From Bacteroidota bacterium (lineage in GTDB: Bacteria; Bacteroidota; Rhodothermia; Rhodothermales; Rubricoccaceae): 64,000 nucleotides of DNA. Below the pieces are notes generated by a model. That model worked only from the letters and a program-made list of their open reading frames with translations. It was not told the DNA's origin and ran no database searches. Shown piece after piece: positions 25,965-33,855 of the stretch (positions are counted from its first letter, which is position 1; each line of letters opens with the position of its first letter). The stretch spans positions 248,001 through 312,000 of the forward strand of contig JBCBNX010000003.1 of NCBI GenBank assembly GCA_039821555.1, read 5' to 3'. Both the position numbers and the translations under genes were made by a program.

Positions 25965-26014
25965 CACTTGACTCTTAATCAGGGTGTCCAAGGTTCGAGT
26001 CCCTGTGGGGGCAC
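25965..26014 (+). repeat. attR: right direct repeat (tRNA-Lys remnant)
   Basis: A 50-bp partial tRNA-Lys copy. The change T3143 to C26003 breaks one base pair of the T stem, and the sequence after GGGGGCA is CACC rather than CCA. It is a remnant of the original chromosomal 3' end and is not a functional tRNA. Confidence 0.9.
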
Positions 26015-26023
26015 ACCGCAAGG

Positions 26024-26062
26024 CGCGGGCGACACAGCAACGTGTCGCCCGCGTTTTGTTTT
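26024..26062 (+). terminator. Original tRNA-Lys terminator, displaced by the island
   Basis: CGCGGGCGACAC (26024-26035) and GTGTCGCCCGCG (26042-26053) form a 12-bp stem with a 6-base loop, followed by TTTTGTTTT. It lies just beyond attR, where the terminator of the unoccupied tRNA gene would be. Confidence 0.8.
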
Positions 26063-26093
26063 GCGTCGAGGTGGTCGTCACGTCGTTCTCCCC

Positions 26094-26744
26094 TCAGCGC
26101 GTCTGCAGCGTCACGACTAGGCCGTCGCTCTCGACGATCACCTGTACATCGGCGAGGCGCTCGATTACGGTCTCGGCGGCCGCCAACCACTCGGGGTGTC
26201 CCGCCGAGGCGATGCCGACGGCAACCGCCCCCGCCGCCTGCGCCGACGCGATCCCGGCCGGCGCGTCCTCGAAGACGAGGCAGTCGGCGGGAGCGAAGCC
26301 GAGGCCCGCGATGGCCTGGCGATACGGGTCCGGCGCGGGCTTGCCGTGCTGCACATCATCGGCGGTGACGAGGACCGGCGGGATAGGCAAACCGGTGTGC
26401 CGAAGCCGGTTCGTGGCCGTACGGCGCCGCCCACTCGTCGCGATGGCCCAGCGTGCCTGCGGAATCGTCGTCAAGAGCCGCGCGGCCCCGTCAAAGGCAC
26501 GCAGGCCGTCCGTGTCGCCGGCCTCGTCGCGTTCCTTGGCCCGGGCCTCCACCTCCGCGTCGAGGTGCGGAGCGAACTGCCTGATCGTCTCGACCGTCGG
26601 TCGCCCGTGGTGCGCCGCGAGGATGGGAGCCACGTCTACACCGCGCGCCTCGGCCCAGCGCCGCCAATGCCGCTCGGCGATGGGGGTGGAGTCGCAGAGC
26701 ACCCCGTCGAGGTCGAAAACGATGGCCTGACAGCGAAGGGTCAT
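26094..26744 (-). CDS. HAD-superfamily phosphatase (subfamily IA)
   Basis: A 216-residue HAD hydrolase. Motif I is FDLDGVLCDST (the first Asp is the nucleophile), motif II IATSG, motif III Lys in GKPAPDPY and motif IV FEDAPAGIASA. The helical cap between motif I and II is of the type found in beta-phosphoglucomutase and sugar-phosphate phosphatases. The substrate is probably a small phosphorylated sugar or polyol, but the sequence does not decide which. It is the first chromosomal gene right of the island and converges with the tRNA terminator. It is complete, with an ATG at 26744. Confidence 0.9.
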   Translation of the reverse strand: MTLRCQAIVFDLDGVLCDSTPIAERHWRRWAEARGVDVAPILAAHHGRPTVETIRQFAPHLDAEVEARAKERDEAGDTDGLRAFDGAARLLTTIPQARWAIATSGRRRTATNRLRHTGLPIPPVLVTADDVQHGKPAPDPYRQAIAGLGFAPADCLVFEDAPAGIASAQAAGAVAVGIASAGHPEWLAAAETVIERLADVQVIVESDGLVVTLQTR

Positions 26745-26838
26745 GGTGGGCGCGGTTGCCTATTCGACGGGCGTCGAGTCTACGACCTGCCCCTGTCGAA
26801 CGCTCCTGCAGACCCAACAAGGCCCTGCGTCACACCGC

Positions 26839-28308
26839 TCAGCCCCCGTCGGTCCGGCAGATCAGGAAGTCGTTGTGGTTGCTGAGGTGCGACGACAATG
26901 CCCGGGGACCGATGCAGATGTCTCGGTAGGGATTGTTCTGCCGGTTGGTGAAGTGCCGGATGTAGACCGTCTTCCGACCCTCCGTGCACGGGCACGACGC
27001 CGTGGGGATGGTCGAAGGCGTGGGCGTCGTGCCCGGCTCCGACGGCTCTGGCGACTCCGATGGCTCTGGCGACTCTGACGGCTCTGGCGACTCCGACGGC
27101 GTGGTGGGCGTTGCCGCCGGTGACGTGCTTGTCGGAAGCGGGCCGCCCGCTGGCGTGCCAGGCGCCGACGGTAGGCTCGGGAGTGAGGGCGAACCTGGTG
27201 CGGACGGACCGCTGGGCGCCGGCGTGCTGGGCGGCGTAGGCGGGGGCGCGGGGGCAGCCGTGGGCACGGGCGTCATCCGCACCTCGATGACCTGGTCACT
27301 GAAGTCCGGTCGGCTGCCATAGTCCCGGAGTGTGCGATAGCCCCAGGAATCCACGGTAGGCCACCCGTTTCCGTCGTAGCCGAACGCCTTCAGGGCCTGG
27401 AAGCTGTTCGCGGGGTTGGTCGAGGTGGCGTTGTCCCAACTGGTCTTGTGCTGGTCTTCCCAGCCGATGCGCCAGCGCTGGTTGTCGTCCGGATGCTGCT
27501 CGATGAGCGACCACACCGTTTCCTCCATGTCGAGGAGGTTGCCCACCGTCCCAGCCAAGGCATAGTGGACGTGGTCATAGTCATGGATGTTGAACGGCTG
27601 TGGCGTGAAGCTGGACCAGCTCTGGCCGGTCGAGCAGTTCTTGTCCACGGCCAGCATGAAGTTCATCTGTGTGCCAGCATCGAGCGTATCCGAGAACGTG
27701 AGCGAGGCACCGTTGCGGTTCTTCCCGGCGGGGAAAACCATCTGCGGATCGCCCAGGCTGTTGCCGTCGGGGTCGAACTTCTCGAGGTAGATCGCGGAGC
27801 AGTAGCCTGCCATCGAGTCGAGGAAGGTGACGTCGAGGACGGAGCGCTGCTTGACGTGGAGCGGCTGCGTGGGCAGCGTGTACTCGTAGACATCGTCCAT
27901 CACATGGCAGGCGCCGTCGTAGTAATCGCAGGGGTAGGTGGTGCTGTAGGCACTAGCGTTGTTTGTCCGCGTGAAGCCCTCTCCGTAGTAGCCCGTGGAG
28001 ACGACCTCGACGGAGTGCCCGCTCGTGTAGCGCGCGTATGCCCGATAGGTGCCCCCCTGGTAGCTCCCCGAGATGTACCCTTGGCTGCCATTGACGGCCT
28101 CGACGCCCGCCTGGAGATCGTCTCCGTGGCTGCGGAGCACCCCCATGGCAATGTTGAACCCCGTGCGGGCGATCTCGCGGGCGAGCGTGCCCTCCTCGTG
28201 GTCCACCTGCTTCACGGCAGTCTGGTAGGAGGTCTCTGCCGAACTGGCGAAGCCTTGGGCGAGGAAAATGCCCATGGCGGTGACGAGAATGATAGAAAGG
28301 CGTCCCAT
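26839..28308 (-). CDS. Membrane-anchored surface protein with SPEPSE repeat linker
   Basis: A 489-residue protein with one N-terminal hydrophobic helix (IILVTAMGIFLAQGFASS) followed by a pseudopilin-like helix (LAREIARTGFNIAMGVLRSHGDD). The middle is a Tyr/Asn/Ser-rich beta domain with several cysteines. From about residue 350 there is a long Pro/Ser/Thr/Ala linker ending in three exact 6-residue repeats (SESPEP type) encoded by 18-bp units at 27041-27094. A small Cys-containing C-terminal domain (CPCTEGRKTVYIRHF...) closes it. It is the last of three co-oriented genes with similar N-termini, perhaps an extracellular appendage. The function is unknown. Confidence 0.6.
   Translation of the reverse strand: MGRLSIILVTAMGIFLAQGFASSAETSYQTAVKQVDHEEGTLAREIARTGFNIAMGVLRSHGDDLQAGVEAVNGSQGYISGSYQGGTYRAYARYTSGHSVEVVSTGYYGEGFTRTNNASAYSTTYPCDYYDGACHVMDDVYEYTLPTQPLHVKQRSVLDVTFLDSMAGYCSAIYLEKFDPDGNSLGDPQMVFPAGKNRNGASLTFSDTLDAGTQMNFMLAVDKNCSTGQSWSSFTPQPFNIHDYDHVHYALAGTVGNLLDMEETVWSLIEQHPDDNQRWRIGWEDQHKTSWDNATSTNPANSFQALKAFGYDGNGWPTVDSWGYRTLRDYGSRPDFSDQVIEVRMTPVPTAAPAPPPTPPSTPAPSGPSAPGSPSLPSLPSAPGTPAGGPLPTSTSPAATPTTPSESPEPSESPEPSESPEPSEPGTTPTPSTIPTASCPCTEGRKTVYIRHFTNRQNNPYRDICIGPRALSSHLSNHNDFLICRTDGG
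27041..27094. repeat. Three 18-bp tandem repeats in surface protein linker
   Basis: Units at 27041-27058, 27059-27076 and 27077-27094 follow GACGGCTCTGGCGACTCC with two substitutions, both in the second unit. They keep the reading frame, so copy-number change would alter linker length only. Confidence 0.8.
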
Positions 28309-28352
28309 GTTGGGGGTTGTCTGTAGGAGAGGGGCGGGGCTGCTTGCCGTCG

Positions 28353-29039
28353 CTAAATCGTGGTGGTTTTGTACTGCTCCCAGAAGGGCCTCACCTTGAG
28401 GGTGGTCGTCCAGAAGAGCTCGCTCAGGTAGGCCTGCTCAGGGTCGAGCTCGGGGATCATGGCGAACTGGAGCCGGATGAAGTCCGCCTCGTCGCGCTCA
28501 GAAGAGGCGGCGACGGTGCCGTCGTTCATGAGCAGCTGCACGGTGAACGAGGAGAGCGTGCGGACGGTGAGGCCGTCCCCCACCCAATCGCGTGTCGATG
28601 GGAAGGACACGGTCCCCCCCACGACTGGCATGGCGGCGGTATACCGCCGGGCCTCGTAGAGCGGCTGGTAGCGCTGCTGGCCGAAGGCGTCGGGCTCCAG
28701 CTCTAGGGAGTCGACCTGGGTGAGTTCGTAGCGGGTGTAGTAGCGCGTAGTCGCCGTCGAGGTCAGCGTCGAGTCGCTCCAGAACACCCACTCGGAGGTT
28801 TGGCCTTCGGCGTTGTAGGACGGGTACTCGAAGCGGTAGTTGTCCTGGCCGAGGTTTTTCCCCAGCGTGACCACGTCGCGTTCGAGCCAGTCGGCGAGCG
28901 ACAGGGCCTTCGTCTTGACGACGTAGGCGCTGACCTGCTCGACGCGGCCCTGCGTCATGCGGACTTGCGAGGCGGTCAGCGACAGAGCCACCATCGACCC
29001 GATGATGACCGTCGAGAGGTGATCGAGGATGAGTTGCAT
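28353..29039 (-). CDS. Membrane-anchored pseudopilin-like protein
   Basis: A 228-residue protein with a single hydrophobic segment near the N-terminus (LSTVIIGSMVALSLTAS) followed by an amphipathic helix (VRMTQGRVEQVSAYVVKTKALSLADWLERDV). This layout matches minor pseudopilins or TadE-like proteins, although no classical prepilin peptidase site is evident. The rest is beta-rich and polar, with no cysteine cluster. It lies between two genes of the same plan, 44 bases upstream of the repeat-linker protein. Export as part of an envelope or pilus-like assembly is inferred from layout only. Confidence 0.55.
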   Translation of the reverse strand: MQLILDHLSTVIIGSMVALSLTASQVRMTQGRVEQVSAYVVKTKALSLADWLERDVVTLGKNLGQDNYRFEYPSYNAEGQTSEWVFWSDSTLTSTATTRYYTRYELTQVDSLELEPDAFGQQRYQPLYEARRYTAAMPVVGGTVSFPSTRDWVGDGLTVRTLSSFTVQLLMNDGTVAASSERDEADFIRLQFAMIPELDPEQAYLSELFWTTTLKVRPFWEQYKTTTI

Positions 29040-29111
29040 GGGAGGGGTCGTCTAGGTGGAAATACCTCGCCTGGGCGAGGCTAGAGCGCTGGGTGTGCGT
29101 CGCTCGGTGGA

Positions 29112-29858
29112 CTAGCTGGCGTAGCCGTTCAAGCAGGCTGTGACGTCCTGCACCCCGTCGACCGGGCCACAGTAGTTTTCGTGGTCGCGGTCGGCCTTGA
29201 TCGGGTCGTAGGCGATGACGCGCTCGAGCTGGACCAGCGTGCCGTAGCCCTGCATGCGGGGCGCGGTGATCTTGAGGATGACCCGCTTGTGGCTGGTCAG
29301 GACATTCACTGGGGTCTCTGGCCCATCCTGGCGTACATAGAACACGTCGACATCCACGAGGAAGTCGAGGGTGCCGCCGTTGGAGAGGACGACCGACACC
29401 TGCTCGTTGCGGAGCCCCGAGAGGTCGTCCACATCGTCGCAGGCGAGGCTGTGCGTGAGGAGGTCGCACCGAGCCGTGTAGCCTTCGTAGCGACGCGAGA
29501 ACCCTGTGTGGCTGCCCCGGCCAGCGAGGATGCGCTCCAGCACGGCGGGGTTGCTGTTGACCTCGCGGTCCGACGCCTCGGCGAGTTCGCCGAAGCCGTT
29601 CTGCCTCGTGAAGGCGGAGCTGTCGGGAATGTGGTTGCCCCCGCTCCCGTCCCGGCCCTCGATCGCGAGCGGCGTCGACGCCTCGTCGAAGGACCGCGCC
29701 GCGATGATCTCCATGATGTGGGTAGCCAGCCCGGAGCCAGCAAGGCGGTACTCCTCCACGACGCGGTCCTGGTAGGTCCCCATCTGGTGCTGCTGGTTGT
29801 TGAGCGTGAGCAGCCCAGCTAGTGCGAGTGCGAGCAGTCCGAGAAGCGTCTGTGGCAT
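29112..29858 (-). CDS. Membrane-anchored pseudopilin-like protein, first of three
   Basis: A 248-residue protein. The start at 29858 (MPQTLLGLLALALAGLLTLNNQQ) is chosen over one at 29930 because a hydrophobic helix follows directly. After it comes an amphipathic helix (TYQDRVVEEYRLAGSGLATHIMEIIAARSFDEA) similar in style to the next two genes. The C-terminal two thirds are beta-rich and contain four cysteines (CDLLTHSLAC, YCG, ACL), so disulfides outside the membrane are plausible. The upstream region holds an AT-rich patch that could be the promoter for all three genes. No homologous family is recognised. Confidence 0.55.
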   Translation of the reverse strand: MPQTLLGLLALALAGLLTLNNQQHQMGTYQDRVVEEYRLAGSGLATHIMEIIAARSFDEASTPLAIEGRDGSGGNHIPDSSAFTRQNGFGELAEASDREVNSNPAVLERILAGRGSHTGFSRRYEGYTARCDLLTHSLACDDVDDLSGLRNEQVSVVLSNGGTLDFLVDVDVFYVRQDGPETPVNVLTSHKRVILKITAPRMQGYGTLVQLERVIAYDPIKADRDHENYCGPVDGVQDVTACLNGYAS

Positions 29859-29930
29859 TGTCGTCCAATCGTGGAAACAGGGGGCATTGTCGCCATCCTC
29901 TGTTGCCAACCACATTCCGACTCGTCTCAC

Positions 29931-30427
29931 ATCGATATCACTGGTGAGACCCAGAAGGAAAACGTGACATCTGCGAGAACTATGTTAACCTAACGTTTAT
30001 ATAATAAAACCGCTCGCTGTCTGCTCGTGCCTCGTAGCGTCCTTTTCTAAATCGCCAAGTCTCACTGACTGTCGCCTTTTCCCCCGTTCTCGCATCCATC
30101 CAGCGCTGACGCCGACCGGGGGCGGCCCCTTCTGCCCCCGCCTCTACCGCCCAGACGCGTCCTAGCCTGGCAGCCCCCATGACGGAATGGACCTCAACTA
30201 AAACTGGTTGAATCCGGACGCTCTGCACGACCTCTGCGACCATGATGCCAATCTGGACGCCCCAACCAGAACCTCCATGCCGACTGGAGCCACCTCGACA
30301 CGAGGGCTGCCCTGGGCCCGCCGCTGTAGGTTGTTCGACGGTCGGCTGTTTGATGACCAGCGGCTCGTCGGGCCATAGACTAGCGGGTAGGCATATTGTA
30401 CCGACGTCCCTAGACAGGGCACCGCCG
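29931..30427. other. Intergenic region with AT-rich promoter-like patch
   Basis: No convincing gene is present; the 87-codon frame at 29980-30243 is Arg/Ala-rich and unlikely. Bases 29984-30010 are strongly AT-rich (GTTAACCTAACGTTTATAT) in otherwise GC-rich DNA, facing the three surface-protein genes. An inverted pair GTCTCAC/GTGAGAC lies at about 29924-29950. These are candidate promoter and operator sequences. Confidence 0.4.
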
Positions 30428-31441
30428 CTACCCCTCGCTCGCCTTGGAGAATTGCTGGTCGAAGATGATGTCCGATGGCGGGAAGCCCATGCGCTTGACG
30501 AACGCGGCCGCCTCGGCGGCGCCGTGCTCGCGGTCCATCTTCATGTCCTCCCACTCGACCGAGAGCGGGCCGTCGTAGCCCACGTCGTTGAGCGCGCGGA
30601 TGATGTCCTCGAAGTTGATGCGCCCGCGTCCGAGGCTGCGGAAGTCCCACGAGCGGCGCGGGTCGCCAAACTCGGTGTGGCCGCCGAGCGTGCCCGCCTC
30701 GGTGCGCACGTCGCTCCACCAGACGTCCTTCATGTGGACGTGGAAGATGCGCTCGCCGTGGTCGCGGATGAAGCGGACGTAGTCGGCGTTCTGGTAGCCG
30801 AAATGGCTCGGGTCGAAGTTGATACCGAAGGCCGGATGATTGCCCAGCGCCGAGAGCGCCCGCTCCCAGCTCGGCCCGTCGAAGGCGATCTCGCTCGGGT
30901 GCACCTCCAGCGCGAAGCGGACCCCCAATTCCTGGAAGCGGTCGAGGATCGGCGTCCAGCGCTCGGCGACCTCCTGGAAGCCTGCCTCGATGTCTTCGGG
31001 GAGGTTGGGCGGCCAGGAGTAGAAGAGGTGCCAGATCGGGGAGCCGGTGAAGCCCGTCACCACCTCCAGCCCGAGCGCCTTCGCGGCCTCGGCGGTCTTG
31101 ACGACCTCGGCGGCGGCGCGCTGGCGGACGCCCTCGGGGTCACCGTCGCCCCAGACGTGGGGCGGGACGATGGCCTGGTGCCGCCCGTCGATGATCTTGT
31201 CCGCGACGGCCTGCCCAACGAGGTGACACGAGATCGCGAACAGGCTCAGGCTGTGCTCCTCGCGTAGGGCCGTGTGCTCACGGAGGTATGCGTCCGACTC
31301 CAGCACTTGGTGGATGTCGCAGTGGTCACCCCAGGTGGCGAGTTCGAGGCCGTCGTAGCCCCACGAGGCGGCCTTGGGCGCGAGTTCGGCGAGGGGCATG
31401 TCGGCCCACTGGCCGGTGAAGAGCGTGACGGGACGAGGCAT
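30428..31441 (-). CDS. Sugar phosphate isomerase/epimerase (xylose-isomerase-like TIM barrel)
   Basis: A 337-residue AP-endonuclease-2/xylose-isomerase-like barrel. Typical segments are [57 protein letters not shown] and [10 protein letters not shown]. The Glu, Asp and His residues in the last ones are placed as metal ligands. Such enzymes act on keto- or inositol-type sugars, often next to Gfo/Idh/MocA dehydrogenases, and one is two genes away. The substrate cannot be read from sequence. It is cytoplasmic, with no signal peptide. It is downstream of the GH97 gene, with the first palindromic repeat element between them. Confidence 0.9.
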   Translation of the reverse strand: MPRPVTLFTGQWADMPLAELAPKAASWGYDGLELATWGDHCDIHQVLESDAYLREHTALREEHSLSLFAISCHLVGQAVADKIIDGRHQAIVPPHVWGDGDPEGVRQRAAAEVVKTAEAAKALGLEVVTGFTGSPIWHLFYSWPPNLPEDIEAGFQEVAERWTPILDRFQELGVRFALEVHPSEIAFDGPSWERALSALGNHPAFGINFDPSHFGYQNADYVRFIRDHGERIFHVHMKDVWWSDVRTEAGTLGGHTEFGDPRRSWDFRSLGRGRINFEDIIRALNDVGYDGPLSVEWEDMKMDREHGAAEAAAFVKRMGFPPSDIIFDQQFSKASEG

Positions 31442-31497
31442 GAGTCGAGGGGCGAAGGTGGGCGGGGGACGTTGGACGTGGAGGTCGAGCGTGGTAC

Positions 31498-31611
31498 GCT
31501 CCCCCCGCTTCCCTCCCCCTAAAGGGTCGGAAAGCTGTCCCCCTCACGGGTGAGGGGGACAGTTCGTGTAGACGCAGGAGCGGAGCGACTGTCCACACGA
31601 ACGGGGGGAGC
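31498..31611. repeat. Palindromic dispersed element, copy 1
   Basis: A 114-bp unit bounded by GCTCCCCCCG (31498-31507) and its complement (31602-31611). The main hairpin at 31535-31562 has 13-bp perfect arms (CTGTCCCCCTCAC). A second inverted pair, GTTCGTGT/ACACGAAC, follows. It lies between the GH97 and isomerase genes. Confidence 0.85.
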
Positions 31612-31622
31612 CGTCGTGCCGC

Positions 31623-33689
31623 TTACCCCACCGGCGCGAAGCGTACGGCGAGGCCACCGCTACGGGCGAGCGGGACGGTGAGGCGGTCGGCGGCGGTGAC
31701 GGCGCGCGTCTCGATCACGTAGGCGGTCGCGTTCGTCTCGTAGTCCGCGTCGTCCGCGTCGCGGTAGAGCGTGGCGGTGTAGGTCGTGCCCGGGTCGAGG
31801 AAGTCGAGCGCCACGTCGACGGTGCGGGCGGTGGCGTCGTTCTTCGCGCCGAGGTACCAATCGTCGGAGTTGCGGTCCTTGCGGGCGAAGGTCACGTAGT
31901 CGCCGATCTTGGCTTCGAGGACGCGCGTGGCGGCCCAGTCGGCGGGGACGTCTTTGATGAACTGGAAGGCGTCGGGGCGCGCTTCGTAGTTCTCGGGCAG
32001 GTCGGCGGCCATCTGGAGCGGGCTGTAGAGCACGACGTAGAGCGCGAGCTGCCCCGCGAGCGTCGTCGGGACGGCATTGCCGCCCTCGCCCGTCTCCGAG
32101 GCGTCGAGCGCGAAGATGCCGGGCGTGAAGTCCATCGGACTGGCGAGCATCCGTGTGAAGACAATCGTTGGGATGTGGTCGGGGCCGTTGCCACCGCCCC
32201 ACGCGGAGTTGTACTCCTGCCCGCGCGCCGCCTCGCGCGTCATCAGGTTCGGGTAGGTGCGCCGCAACCCGGTGTCCTTCACCGACTCGTGGATGTTCAC
32301 TGCGACGTTGTACTTCGCCGCGACCTCGACGGACTTCTGGTAGTGGTTGACCATGAACTGGCCGTAGTTCCACTCGCGCGTCGTGTCGCCCGGCGCGACG
32401 CCCGGCCCGTCGGTGCGGGGGAAGTTCATGCCCCACTCGACGTAGCCGGTCTTGACGGCGCGCATGTCGAGGCGATCCATGAGGGCGAAGGCGTCGTCCA
32501 TCTGGCGCTCGTAGTTGGGCGCGCTGCCGCTCGTCTCGTGGTGGCCGATGAGCCGCGTCCCGCGCTCGCGGGCGTAGGCGGCGAGGTACTCCAGGTCGTA
32601 GTCGGGATAGGCCTCGGTGAAGTTGAACACGTCGCCGTTGGCGGTCCAGTCGCCGTCCCAGCCGACGTTCCAGCCCTCGACGAGGACCCCGTCGAAGCCG
32701 TGCTCGCCCGCGAAGTCGAGGTAGCGCTCGGTGTGCGTGGTGGTAGCCCCGTGACGGTCGCCGCTGCCCCATGTCCACTGTTGGATGTGCATCGCCCACC
32801 AGATGCCGATGTACTTCCCGGGCTTGGCCCAGCCCACATCGCCGAGCGTGTTGGGCTCGTTGAGGTTGAGCATCGTGTAGTTGGTGACGAGGTCGCCGGG
32901 GGTGTCGCCGACGAGGACCATACGCCAGGGCGAGGCGTGCGGGGCCTCGGCGTAGACAGCCACACCGGTGCTCCACGGGGCGAGATGCGCCTGGAACGCC
33001 TGCGGTCCCGTGCGCCTGAGCGACATCGCGGCATAGTCCACAAGCGCCGCCTCGTGGATGGCGACGAACGGGCCACCACCGCCCTCGCCTTCTACATCGC
33101 CGTAGGCCATCGTGAGGGGCGTGTGCATGAGGTAGCCCGCGCGGTGGAGCGGCATCTGCTCGTAGAGGTACTCGTAGCGATTCTCCTCGTAGGCGCGGAT
33201 GAACCACGTCTGCGGGTTGCCGACGAGGTGGAAGCCGGTCAACTCCTCCATGATCTCGAACGCGCCGAGGTTGGGCTGCTCTGGCCAGACGTAGCGGAGG
33301 CCGACGCCATTGTCGAACACGCGCACAACGATGTCCATGCGCCGTGCCAACTCGCCCGTTTCCTGGAGCATCACCGTCAGTTCGTTGTGGTGGTCGCGGA
33401 CCTCGGCGACCTCGCCCCAGGGCTGCGTCCACGTCTCGTCCACACTGTTGGTAACGGTGTCCATGATCCGCATGCCGATGCCGAGCGTGTCACCGCCTGC
33501 GAGGACCACGCCGAGGCGCTGTGGCAGCAGCAGCGCCGCCCCGTCGCGGTCGATCTGGTAGGCCACGGGCCCGGCATCGTCGAGCATCACCGTGACCGCG
33601 AGCCGCCCGTCGGGCGATGCCACCGTCGCGGAGGTCTGGGCGGCGCTAGCGAGGGGCATGAGCACGAAGGCAAGGAGGAGGAGACGCAT
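31623..33689 (-). CDS. Glycoside hydrolase family 97 protein
   Basis: A 688-residue exported glycosidase. The start at 33689 begins a signal peptide (MRLLLLAFVLMPLASAAQ); a longer frame reaching 34094 is an artefact of the neighbouring sequence. GH97 features include the N-terminal beta-sandwich beginning SATVASPDGRLAVTVMLDD and the barrel with IWWAMHIQQWTWG and VLVEGWNVGWDGDW. Further segments are YVEWGMNF and VNIHESVKDTGLRRTYPN, with the C-terminal LGAKNDATARTVDVALDFL. GH97 enzymes cut alpha-glucosidic or alpha-galactosidic bonds by inverting or retaining routes; I cannot tell which here. With the GH13 lipoprotein, symporter-type transport and isomerases it suggests alpha-glucan or alpha-galactoside use. 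Confidence 0.93.
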   Translation of the reverse strand: MRLLLLAFVLMPLASAAQTSATVASPDGRLAVTVMLDDAGPVAYQIDRDGAALLLPQRLGVVLAGGDTLGIGMRIMDTVTNSVDETWTQPWGEVAEVRDHHNELTVMLQETGELARRMDIVVRVFDNGVGLRYVWPEQPNLGAFEIMEELTGFHLVGNPQTWFIRAYEENRYEYLYEQMPLHRAGYLMHTPLTMAYGDVEGEGGGGPFVAIHEAALVDYAAMSLRRTGPQAFQAHLAPWSTGVAVYAEAPHASPWRMVLVGDTPGDLVTNYTMLNLNEPNTLGDVGWAKPGKYIGIWWAMHIQQWTWGSGDRHGATTTHTERYLDFAGEHGFDGVLVEGWNVGWDGDWTANGDVFNFTEAYPDYDLEYLAAYARERGTRLIGHHETSGSAPNYERQMDDAFALMDRLDMRAVKTGYVEWGMNFPRTDGPGVAPGDTTREWNYGQFMVNHYQKSVEVAAKYNVAVNIHESVKDTGLRRTYPNLMTREAARGQEYNSAWGGGNGPDHIPTIVFTRMLASPMDFTPGIFALDASETGEGGNAVPTTLAGQLALYVVLYSPLQMAADLPENYEARPDAFQFIKDVPADWAATRVLEAKIGDYVTFARKDRNSDDWYLGAKNDATARTVDVALDFLDPGTTYTATLYRDADDADYETNATAYVIETRAVTAADRLTVPLARSGGLAVRFAPVG

Positions 33690-33737
33690 GGGAAGGCGGA
33701 AAGTGAGAAGTTGGACGGGAGTTCGTGCCGGACCGAT

Positions 33738-33827
33738 ACCCCCTCTTCTCGCGGTGCTCGAACTGGCCCCCTCGCTCGCGGGGGGGACAGCTTTCCGACC
33801 CTTTATGGGGAGGAAAGCGGGGGGTGC
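33738..33827 (-). repeat. Palindromic dispersed element, copy 2 (inverted)
   Basis: The same element as copy 1 but reversed. A 23-base block covering the approach to the hairpin (33783-33805) is identical to 31520-31542 of copy 1. The hairpin at 33763-33790 is imperfect here. It ends with GCGGGGGGTGC (33817-33827). It lies upstream of the GH97 gene. Confidence 0.8.
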
Positions 33828-33855
33828 GTCTTGTTTTGAGCACACGAGAGCGCTC

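Larger units (their letters stand above)
3105..26014. mobile_element. Integrative island in tRNA-Lys with satellite-like module and defence cargo
   Basis: The element runs from the 3' half of tRNA-Lys to a second copy of that half. The two 50-bp copies differ at two positions, and the central 34 bp (3109-3142 and 25969-26002) are identical. A tyrosine integrase lies just inside the left end, which is the usual layout for tRNA-borne islands. Inside are an excisionase-like HTH protein, a DUF3987 replication protein, type III restriction-modification, a second methyltransferase operon, a Fic toxin-antitoxin pair and other cargo. No capsid, terminase, relaxase or type IV secretion gene is visible, so it resembles a phage satellite or mobilizable island rather than a complete prophage or ICE. 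Whether it still excises is unknown. Confidence 0.9.

Noticed and set aside
29980..30243. 87-codon minus-strand frame in the gap before the isomerase gene
   Set aside because: Arg/Ala/Glu-rich without any hydrophobic core pattern, and it spans the AT-rich promoter-like patch.
32175..33839. 554-codon plus-strand frame opposite GH97
   Set aside because: Antisense shadow caused by high third-position GC; no family resemblance, and the GH97 gene is unambiguous.
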